Below, piece by piece: positions 25,383 through 33,039 of a DNA stretch of 64,000 nucleotides. The stretch comes from Bryobacterales bacterium (GTDB lineage: Bacteria; Acidobacteriota; Terriglobia; Bryobacterales; UBA6623), in contig JAJDTX010000101.1 in NCBI GenBank assembly GCA_022826925.1, positions 1-64,000 of the forward strand. The letters run 5' to 3'. A program made the translations under genes and the position numbers. Under the pieces are notes generated by a model. That model saw only the letters and a list, made by a program, of their open reading frames with translations, made no database searches and was not told the DNA's origin. The stretch's first letter is position 1; the number at the start of each line of letters is the position of its first letter.

Positions 25383-26248
25383 GAGCGTGCTCCCTCTGCA
25401 TGCTTGTGCCACAGATAGCTAGCAAATGACGCACAGGCACTCAGCATGAAGATGGCCTCATCCTGGCCCACCCTCGAGGAGACCTCGTCAAGTAAGGCAT
25501 GACGTATGCCCTGCTCATCGGACGTGTACCCGTAGAGCTTCTGAAATCCCGATTTGAGCGCCGGATGCAGTGGCGTACGGCGTTCAATCGAATTCAGCGC
25601 AGGTCCGAGGGTCCGAGCTCCATCGGGATCAAGTTGTCGGGCCACCGATTCGACCGCGTGGATGCTTTCCCGGATACTGTCTGCCCATTTGCCCTCGTTG
25701 ATGCGCGCCGACGCATTGCGCAAGTGCGTGGCACTGCCGCCCAACCCAGCCTGTCGAAGTGATTGCAGAGCCTCAATCACAGCGGCACCCTCTTCAGGGG
25801 TGACGGCCGGGACTATGCTCGGTGGCGGCCCGAAGTCTATGGTGTATGCCAAACGGCTGGCCTCGAAGGTGGAATTCATCTGTTCAACAAACTGGCGCGG
25901 ACATTCGGGATGGCTCAGTACAAACTCGATCATGTCAAAGACCCTGTTGAACAACGGTATTGATTCGATGCGATCTCGCAAGTCACCACAGAAGTAATTG
26001 AATTCTGGGTTCCACTCGTCGCGCGGCAAACAGTCGAAATCAGTGTGTAAAGACAAGAAGATCTGTCCCCAAGGACTACCTATCACTGGATTACGTCTGG
26101 GCAGCTTCAATCTTGATGACTTGAGGCTGGCATAGAACAGATTCCAGATGCGTATCCGCGCTTCCGAGGGAAGCTCCTCCAACTTGAGTCGCGCTGGAAT
26201 CTCCTCGTAACCGTACCGTTGCGAAAAACTGCGCTGGCTGTACTCCAT
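25379..26248 (-). CDS. AbiJ_NTD4 domain protein
   Basis: 289 residues beginning MEYSQRSFSQRYGYEE; the stretch FSQRYGYEEIPARLKLEELP, with IRIWNLFYASL following, is the AbiJ N-terminal domain type 4 signature. The C-terminal half has the usual partner sequence DSIRESIHAVESVAR, LHPALKSGFQKLYGYTSDEQGIRHALL. In AbiJ-type abortive-infection proteins this N-terminal module is joined to varied toxic or sensor C-termini. The ATG at 26248 has AAGGAG 7 nt upstream; an ATG at 26311 is less likely. Its stop overlaps the DUF1156 start. An effector gene placed between helicase and methylase genes suggests that it belongs to the operon rather than being a separate system. Confidence 0.8.
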   Translation of the reverse strand: MEYSQRSFSQRYGYEEIPARLKLEELPSEARIRIWNLFYASLKSSRLKLPRRNPVIGSPWGQIFLSLHTDFDCLPRDEWNPEFNYFCGDLRDRIESIPLFNRVFDMIEFVLSHPECPRQFVEQMNSTFEASRLAYTIDFGPPPSIVPAVTPEEGAAVIEALQSLRQAGLGGSATHLRNASARINEGKWADSIRESIHAVESVARQLDPDGARTLGPALNSIERRTPLHPALKSGFQKLYGYTSDEQGIRHALLDEVSSRVGQDEAIFMLSACASFASYLWHKHAEGARS

Positions 26249-26294
26249 GTTCAAACTCCTTCCAAAATGCCAAGAGCGTTGGGATGAATCCCCC

Positions 26295-26543
26295 TCAGGC
26301 AGATCTCCCATTCCCCTCGCTCTCGGCGACCCGATGGAACGCTAATCGGGGATGCAGCCCGCTCCATCGGCGTATTGCCCGGCCCAGCGTCGTCCTGAAT
26401 CCCGGAAGAATCTGAGCAGTATTCCGAACTGGCTGTTGGTCACCCGACAACGCGCACAGCACGTCAGTTCTGAGCCATGACCGCATTGGACACGGCCCGA
26501 ATACGTCGCCCCATTCCGTCGTTTGTGGCCCAATTCGAAACAT
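26295..26543 (-). CDS. Small protein coupled to the helicase (TAATG)
   Basis: 82 residues. Its ATG (26543-26541) shares one base with the helicase stop codon TAA, giving TAATG, a typical translational-coupling junction, and the next gene's AAGGAG follows its stop closely. The sequence reads like a folded basic domain: FGPCPMRSWLRTDVLCALSG, ILPGFRTTLGRAIRRW and LAFHRV. I do not recognise a named family. Because its position and composition both fit, I take it as real; a non-coding spacer is the alternative. Confidence 0.55.
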   Translation of the reverse strand: MFRIGPQTTEWGDVFGPCPMRSWLRTDVLCALSGDQQPVRNTAQILPGFRTTLGRAIRRWSGLHPRLAFHRVAESEGNGRSA

Positions 26544-29500
26544 TACGCCTCCCCGACCTGACTCCCCTCAGATGCTGCATGCACGGAAGACGCTGAAACG
26601 GCGTAAGACGAGAACTCCTGCCCCTTTGCGAGGAGCTTGGCAAATGGGTCACGAACTCGAACCAGCCGAGGCTTGGGGGTAGCGCAGTCATAGACTGCAT
26701 ACAACCAGTAACTGTCCCGCAAATTGCACGCCTTCGTCCACTCGTTCTCGGACAGCTTGACGACACCGGTATCGGCTCGGCCCTTGACTTCAATATTCCG
26801 GCGGCTTCCAGTCGGGAACACTGACAGCAGGTCGAAGCCCGGCCAGTCACCGAGACCTGCTTGGCGTGCTCGCTCGGGTCGGGAAACATCGTAGACGGAT
26901 GCTCCCAACGCTTCTTCGTGTGCCCGAGCGAGACGCATGGCGATCTCTTGAACCAGCGCTGTCTGATGCTCCCTATCTTCGGGATCATGGGTCGGGAGTA
27001 CGAGTGCGTGGGCTACCATCTCGGAGTGCCCTGCGACGACGAGCGCGGGCTCCGATCGGAGCAGTTCCAGACGTTGCTCCTTGTCCGTAGCCAAACGCCG
27101 CTGCTCGTTCTTGACCCTGGCCAATTCCGCCGCTGCGTTGGCGTCACCGTCACGCGCCCGATTCCTCACGCGCTTCCGCCTAGCGATCAGTTCCGCCGCC
27201 CGGTGGTCGCAGCCGCGGGCGAGCCACGCGAGCCGCTCGGGAAGCGATTGCTCGATTCGCACTCGATGCTCGTCCACGAGGCGCACTAGCGCTTCTCGGA
27301 CGATCCATTCGCGGGCTGCTTCGGTGAGCCCTTCTGCCCTCCAAGCAAGCGGCACGCTACCAGGCATCACGTCACGCGTACCAAGCAGGAGCAGCAGGTG
27401 TTCCAGCGGGCAGGGCTCGATGGAACCGTCGTCGCTCTGGCGGATTCCAATTAGCCGACTCTCTACGACCTCAGGCTCGGCATGGTGCCCGGGCCTCTCA
27501 CCCGCCTCCTGCGTAGTCGATACCGGCAGCGATCTTTTGCGAACCACCGACACCCGTGCGAGATGAAAGAGATACGGCGCATCAGAACGCGGGTCAAGAA
27601 ACACAGCGCCGTGTCGGGCCTCGTTCTTGCACCGTGAAAGCAGAACGCCACAGAATCGGTCGAACACGGGTTCGCCGGGGTGCAGCCAGATCACGTCCGA
27701 CCGATTCGATGGCCGATAAAACGTCAAACCACCATCTATGTTGGCCGGGTAGTCTTCCAACACGCTGAGTACAGGATTTAGACCATGCGACTGCTCCTGC
27801 ACGAGTTGAAATACGGCGTCAGGATCGCCTTCCACGCGAAGGCCAAGGAGCGGCGCGGCGGCGGTCAGGAATCGGCGGACATACCCGGGCATTAACCGCC
27901 GGTACGGCTCCTCTCTGATGGCGTCCCGTAGCGCGGGGAGGCGGCTCTTGACCTCGCCCCCACCGTACCGAGCGCGATCCCGTTCTTCGAGAGCACATGC
28001 TTGCTCCACGGTCAGCTGACCCTCGATCCCTCTAATGGCGTCTGAGACACCCTCAGCCGTCACCGCTTGCACCATATAGTCTTTGAGCGAGGCATCCTGA
28101 AATAGACGGCCCACAACATCGAAGACCTTGTCAGAGTTGAGCCGCTTGCGGATCAGTTCGAGCTTGTCGAGCAGGGTCTTCAAGACTCGGCCCTCGCGGG
28201 TCTCGCCTGCGACCAGATTGACGATGACCACCGGGTCATGCTGCTGCCCGTAGCGATGGATTCGCCCCATCCGCTGCTCAAGACGTGCCGGGTTCCACGG
28301 CACGTCGTAGTTCACCATCAACCAGCAGAATTGCAAGTTGATACCTTCGCCTGCGGCGTCTGTCGCGATCAGGTAGTTGGCACCTCCCTTGTTGAGCGGT
28401 TGCCGAAACAGCTCAACCTGCGCCTCCCTCTCGCGGTAGTCGAGACCCCCGTGGATCAGGGCAACCTGTCCGGTAAAGCCGAGTCCCTCGAGCCGGCGCA
28501 CCAAGAATTCGGCTGTGTCGCGATGTTCGGAAAAGACTATGAGCTTCTCGGCGGCAAAGTCCGGATGATGCAATACTCCCCATAGTTTTTCGAATTTGGA
28601 ATCCTCGACTTCATCAACCAGTCGACGAGCCATCGAGAGCAGCGCTTCCACTTCCGCCCACTCATTTCGAAGCTGAATCAAGTCTGCTGTGACGATGCCG
28701 GCCAGCGCTTGTTGTTCGAAGGCCTCGTGTCCCTCGGTCGCGCCCATCTCGTCGGAATCCTCGTCTGCGGTGTACTCCTCAAAGTAGTCGGGCATCTCAC
28801 TAAACCGCATTTGGCCACGTTCCAACTCGTCCGTGCGCCCATCGCGCACCATCTGGATCGCTTGGTCGAGCCGAACAAGGCGGCGCTCGAAGGACCGCAT
28901 CAGCGCATACGTCGAGCTTGCCTGCCGCCTTTGGAAAACTGTCATCGCTAGGCACGCCGCCCCGCGGTTCAGCGTCTGCGCCCGGTTATAAGTCTCGGAA
29001 ATGTAGCGCGTTGTCGCTTCGTATAGCGCCAGCTCGGCCTCGCTCAGTCGATAACTGATCGTGTCGCATCGTCGCTGTGGGTAAAGTGCCTTGCCATCGA
29101 ATGTGACCATCTCCTCCTTGGTTCTGCGAATGAAATGTCGTGTCCGCTGCGAGTCAGGGAAGTCGTTGAAAGCATCGAGTGTCGTTAACACATCCGGTAC
29201 CAGCAACCGCCATAGGCTGTAGTAGGGGAAATCCTTACCCATGTGCGGCGTCGCAGTCAGGAATAGCACGTGGGTCGCCGACCAACCCAGATCCCATTTA
29301 GGCTGGTCAGCTGGCAGGCCAGCGAGCGCCTCAGCGAGGCGGTACCGATTTGTCTTCCGGACGGAATAGTCCGTTTGCTGGTGGGCGGCGAGTTTGTGCG
29401 CTTCGTCGAAGACAACTAGGTCGTAGGGTGCCGCTCCCGATATCACTGCCTCGCGCATTCGCGAGAACATGCGTTCGCCAACCAGAGTGTCGAGACTGAC

Positions 29501-30157
29501 GATTACGCGATCACTCCCCGATTCCGTGAATGGGTTGGCATTGCGTGCGTCCGCTCCCCGCACAATCCGGAATGGGAGCGCGAACAGCGTGCGCATCTCC
29601 CGCTCCCAGTTTCCGACCAGACCCGCTGGCGGCACCACAAGCACTCGCTTGATGAGTCGGCGAGCGAGAACCTCTCGAAGGTAGAGGCCGGTCATGATCG
29701 TCTTGCCGGCCCCGGCATCATCGGCAAGCAGGAACCGTAGCGGGGACAGGCTCAGCATCCGCTCGTAGACCGCGATCCGCTGGTGAGGCAGCGGGTCGAT
29801 CAGCGACACCTCCGTCGCGAACGCCGGATTGGCTAAGTGGCCGTACGAAAGCCGCATTGCCTCGGCTACGGCTGTGACAACGACCGGACTGGCTGTGAAG
29901 TCGATCGGTGGCGGAGCAACCCCATCGAGAAGCCCTTCGGGTGCCGACTCGCTTGGGGTAACTCGGGATTCGAGGCTGATGACCTGCTGCCATGCCAGAC
30001 GAGTGGGCTTCGTCTGGCCGTTCTCCCAGCGGTTTACAGTAGCGAATGAGACGCTGATCCGCTCCGCTAATTGCGCCTGCGTTAGGCCCAACCGCTCCCG
30101 GATCAACTTGATTCGGAGCGGGTAGTCCGACGGGATCTGAAGATCTGGCTGCACCAC
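26543..30157 (-). CDS. XRE-HTH / SNF2-type helicase / DUF3883 fusion
   Basis: 1,204 residues. Residues about 13-65 are an XRE helix-turn-helix (LRIKLIRERLGLTQAQLAER, SFATVNRWENGQTKP). Superfamily 2 helicase motifs follow: Walker A ADDAGAGKT (145-153), DEAHKL (250-255), and a C-terminal helicase domain with LIATDAAGEGINLQ and RLEQRMGRIHRYGQ. The last 130 residues contain DUF3883-like sequence (WPGFDLLSVFPTG, then NIEVKG), a D...ExK pattern reminiscent of PD-(D/E)XK nucleases. SNF2-like helicases translocate along DNA in restriction and DISARM-like systems. The start is the GTG at 30157 (another GTG follows directly). The HTH suggests direct target-site binding or autoregulation of this operon, whose promoter lies just upstream. 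Confidence 0.85.
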   Translation of the reverse strand: MVQPDLQIPSDYPLRIKLIRERLGLTQAQLAERISVSFATVNRWENGQTKPTRLAWQQVISLESRVTPSESAPEGLLDGVAPPPIDFTASPVVVTAVAEAMRLSYGHLANPAFATEVSLIDPLPHQRIAVYERMLSLSPLRFLLADDAGAGKTIMTGLYLREVLARRLIKRVLVVPPAGLVGNWEREMRTLFALPFRIVRGADARNANPFTESGSDRVIVSLDTLVGERMFSRMREAVISGAAPYDLVVFDEAHKLAAHQQTDYSVRKTNRYRLAEALAGLPADQPKWDLGWSATHVLFLTATPHMGKDFPYYSLWRLLVPDVLTTLDAFNDFPDSQRTRHFIRRTKEEMVTFDGKALYPQRRCDTISYRLSEAELALYEATTRYISETYNRAQTLNRGAACLAMTVFQRRQASSTYALMRSFERRLVRLDQAIQMVRDGRTDELERGQMRFSEMPDYFEEYTADEDSDEMGATEGHEAFEQQALAGIVTADLIQLRNEWAEVEALLSMARRLVDEVEDSKFEKLWGVLHHPDFAAEKLIVFSEHRDTAEFLVRRLEGLGFTGQVALIHGGLDYREREAQVELFRQPLNKGGANYLIATDAAGEGINLQFCWLMVNYDVPWNPARLEQRMGRIHRYGQQHDPVVIVNLVAGETREGRVLKTLLDKLELIRKRLNSDKVFDVVGRLFQDASLKDYMVQAVTAEGVSDAIRGIEGQLTVEQACALEERDRARYGGGEVKSRLPALRDAIREEPYRRLMPGYVRRFLTAAAPLLGLRVEGDPDAVFQLVQEQSHGLNPVLSVLEDYPANIDGGLTFYRPSNRSDVIWLHPGEPVFDRFCGVLLSRCKNEARHGAVFLDPRSDAPYLFHLARVSVVRKRSLPVSTTQEAGERPGHHAEPEVVESRLIGIRQSDDGSIEPCPLEHLLLLLGTRDVMPGSVPLAWRAEGLTEAAREWIVREALVRLVDEHRVRIEQSLPERLAWLARGCDHRAAELIARRKRVRNRARDGDANAAAELARVKNEQRRLATDKEQRLELLRSEPALVVAGHSEMVAHALVLPTHDPEDREHQTALVQEIAMRLARAHEEALGASVYDVSRPERARQAGLGDWPGFDLLSVFPTGSRRNIEVKGRADTGVVKLSENEWTKACNLRDSYWLYAVYDCATPKPRLVRVRDPFAKLLAKGQEFSSYAVSASSVHAASEGSQVGEA

Positions 30158-30211
30158 TGTAGGTTCTGCTGCGGGGGCACTGCGAAGTCCGCCCTAAAAG
30201 CGATCCGGCTA

Positions 30212-30242
30212 AGTATAACACATGCTATATCGGATCTGTCAA
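30212..30242 (-). promoter_or_regulatory. Sigma70-like promoter of the defence operon
   Basis: On the minus strand TTGACA (30242-30237) is followed after 18-19 nt by TTATAC/TATACT (30218-30212), about 55 nt upstream of the helicase start. The AT-rich spacer stands out from its surroundings. The XRE domain of the first gene product is an obvious candidate to bind here, but I see no convincing operator palindrome. Confidence 0.45.
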
Positions 30243-31062
30243 GTGGGAAGCCCTTGCTCACGAGTTTCGTCAGAGTTGCTGCGTCATGAGTCCAATCGGC
30301 GGTTAGGGGAAGCCATTCCTATCAGGTTCATGAGAGCACCGCTTCGAGTTCGTGGCTGATCTTGCTCGATCAATTCTCCGCCGACCTGACGGAGGAGTAC
30401 ATGCGGACAGTTTCGCGGGCATGAAAGAACTGGTCGACGCAACCATGTCGTACCTGACCGGCCGCAACAAGTGTCCACAGCCATGAGGGTGGAGACTGAG
30501 TGGCAAGGAGATTTTGGCTAGGGTCGATCACGCCCTACAGGCCCTCGCCGGGGGCCAGAAGCAATTCGTTCTGCGGCGATTTGAACTTGAGTTGGACCCT
30601 GTCTGCATGGCCGGGCATCCTTACCACGACAACAAACTACGAGATCAAGTGGCGTGGTCACATTGCGCTATGAAGAGCCTAACGTGCGGCATCGTCGGCC
30701 ATGCATAGGATGACGTCGTGCATCTTCGTGATCGCACGAGGAAGCTTGAGGCTAGCCAAGGATAAGGCGAAGTCTTGTTGTTGATCGGGAGCTTTGCGGT
30801 CGTGCTCTCGATACGCAGCCGCGTGCTCGAAGCGGGGATGGCCGGAAGGGAAGCCAATCTCCTCGAGCTCGCGGAATTCGCCGACCAAGAGTGGTCGAGA
30901 CTGTCACGAACCCTAAAGACGATGTCGAATGAAGGCTCGTGGAATTGATGCAGGGAGAGCACAGAGCATCGGTTGTACCCCTGCCGTACCATCAGATGAG
31001 GTTCGACGCTTTGTGGACCTCATAACAAGACCGAGTTGCGTGATGGAGAGCAGAAACCAGCT
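30243..31062. other. Divergent intergenic region, 0.8 kb, no gene recognised
   Basis: The region lies between the divergent helicase and Abi_C genes. Several open frames of 60-115 codons overlap on both strands, including one at 30679-30888 (minus) and one at 30514-30708 (plus), but none has a motif, a ribosome binding site or a distinctive composition. It is large for a shared promoter region and may hold gene remnants or an unrecognised small RNA. Confidence 0.35.
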
Positions 31063-32436
31063 ATGCCGGATATAGAGGGCAGCGATCATTTAGGCGTTTG
31101 GCTTCGAGCACAGCCGCCCGAATTTGCGTGCGTCCTTGCTGCACGAGCCGCGCTTCGTGTGGTGCCAGTGTTGGAGAATGTGTTGCACGAGGAGGCAGAA
31201 GAGCGCCGAAGTTCCATAGTCCTGCCGAGCTTTCTCGCGCTGGCGGCAGCTAATTTTGCAAGCGTGCGGCCAGAACGCAGGGCGGAGGTTCGGGATACCG
31301 CCCGGCGCGCGGGACGCCATGCGCGTACCGCCATTGGGAATTCGGACGACAAGGCCCGCGTGAGCATTGATGAGGCGAGAGAATTCTTACCCCCGATGAA
31401 GGAAGTCTACGAGCGCATTCAAGAGCTAAAGGATGACCTCTACTTTCTCCGAACCACCGCACGGGCCATTGATGCGATTGTGCAGTCTGTTCAGGCGCTC
31501 GTTGATGCTACTGACGCCAACCGGGGAATTGCTAATCCCGATTCAGTATACGAGTCAACCGTTGCGTCTGTCGTCGCAGCACAAGATGCGGTGAAAGGCA
31601 TCCGCGAAGATACTGCGGAGCTCTGGCGCGCATTGAGACTGGACACTGAGTTTCTGGAGGCGAGCGTAAGTGACGGTGGCCAACCGAACGCGATTGTTTC
31701 TGACATTGCAGAACAAGCACTGTGGTCTAGGGGCATTTCAGGCTGGGCGGGCAGACTTTGGGCGGACTTCAAGGACGAGTTGCCCAACGAAGAAGGGTGG
31801 TCGGTTTGGATCAACTGGTATGAGGCGCGTCTCATGGGACAAGCCACAGATGTTGATCAGGAATTTGCTTGTCTGAACATCTCAGCGGATGACTGGATCC
31901 AAGGTCCGACCCATTCGAATGCAATCATTGCCAACCGAATTGCGGCACGCGCCGATCCCCTACATGCGGCCGTCTCACACGGATTCGAAGAACTGGATGC
32001 GGTCAGACAGGACTCAGCTGTCGACCTAACGCTACACAACAACCGGATACGGGATGCCCTTTCGAAGGACCCCTATCTCGCGATTGGCGCAACCAAGGAC
32101 ATGCTGGAGGCTGTGATGAAGACCATCCTTCAACGCCAAGGGCGCGATCAGCTAGACCGCTATAGTTTCTCGAAACTGATTGGTCTGTGTTTCGAAGAGC
32201 TGAGGCTCGCAGGGAAATCACCGCCGACATCGGAAGTCGAGAAGCATTCGCGAAGAATCGCTAGCTGCGCGAAGAAGATGATTGAGACGACCAATCAGTT
32301 TCGAAACAAAGCAGGAACAGGGCATGGCCGTGCTATGGGAGATGAACTGGCAGTGACGCCGGCGGACGCTAGCCTAATTGCATCGACAGGCCTGATTCTG
32401 GCGGCCTGGTTACTGCGTCATGACATGGAACGTTGA
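31063..32436 (+). CDS. Abi_C-type abortive infection protein (HEPN-like)
   Basis: About 457 residues from the ATG at 31063; a TTG at 31036 adds nine. The N-terminal 150 residues are helical. The middle contains GWSVWINWYEARLMG, often seen in toxins of this type. The C-terminus (about 320-457) matches the abortive-infection C-terminal family: DPYLAIGATKDMLEAVMKTIL and NQFRNKAGTGHGRA, closing with ASLIASTGLILAAWLLR. The RNKAGTGH segment fits the HEPN RNase pattern R-x6-H. HEPN toxins cleave RNA to stop growth of infected cells. It is transcribed divergently from the helicase operon, so a functional link to it is inferred from position only. Confidence 0.75.
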   Translation: MPDIEGSDHLGVWLRAQPPEFACVLAARAALRVVPVLENVLHEEAEERRSSIVLPSFLALAAANFASVRPERRAEVRDTARRAGRHARTAIGNSDDKARVSIDEAREFLPPMKEVYERIQELKDDLYFLRTTARAIDAIVQSVQALVDATDANRGIANPDSVYESTVASVVAAQDAVKGIREDTAELWRALRLDTEFLEASVSDGGQPNAIVSDIAEQALWSRGISGWAGRLWADFKDELPNEEGWSVWINWYEARLMGQATDVDQEFACLNISADDWIQGPTHSNAIIANRIAARADPLHAAVSHGFEELDAVRQDSAVDLTLHNNRIRDALSKDPYLAIGATKDMLEAVMKTILQRQGRDQLDRYSFSKLIGLCFEELRLAGKSPPTSEVEKHSRRIASCAKKMIETTNQFRNKAGTGHGRAMGDELAVTPADASLIASTGLILAAWLLRHDMER

Positions 32437-33039
32437 GTCCTGCAGGAGGCCCATTCCAGACTCCCATCGCCAACGAACGCCAAGTCAGCCATTCTGCGGC
32501 GGACAGCACGAATCCATGGACAGCGCTATCTCCACTGGTGCCGGTGCGCGCGGCTCTAAGAGCAATTGCAGCGTCCGATGAGAACTTGAGTTGCCAAGCC
32601 TGGCGGAGCAGTTGAACCTGCGGACATCGGTCCGCCACTTCCCGCCGGACTCAAGCACTTGGAACAGAATGGCGCACCTAACGTCCGGGCAACGCATGCA
32701 GAACTGGTTGAACGTCCGATCGGTGAATCCGACACAAACTCCACGCACGCACGCCGGACCCGAGGCGATAGATCTCGGCCACCGTTGGACGGGCTCCAGC
32801 ACCCGGGCCGTTTGCGATTTCAGCCTGTTCCGCTGTGCCACGACAGCACCTATAGGCTGGTACTAGGAGTGTGTTGGACGACAACCTCTAATGCCTACAG
32901 ATATCGCACACGCGCAGCAGCTCTCGTAGCTCTGCCAAAGGCGATGGCTGAGCAATGCATCAGTGGTAAGTGCTCTAATCTAGTTCATGCTTCGTAGCCC
33001 AAGTCGCGTCGGATCTTGCTGTCAGAGGAGGGACGTCAA
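32437..33039. other. Right border of the defence island, no gene recognised
   Basis: Six hundred bases without a supported gene between the Abi_C gene and the thiamine-diphosphate enzyme. Overlapping frames on both strands lack motifs. No terminal repeat, tRNA or integrase was seen, so the mechanism that placed the island here is not evident. AGGAGG near 33026-33031 is the ribosome binding site of the next gene. Confidence 0.4.

Noticed and set aside
30679-30888. Minus-strand 69-codon frame with a plausible helical stretch (QDFALSLASLKLPRAITK) in the divergent intergenic region
   Set aside because: No ribosome binding site, no recognisable family, and overlapping frames of equal length on the other strand.
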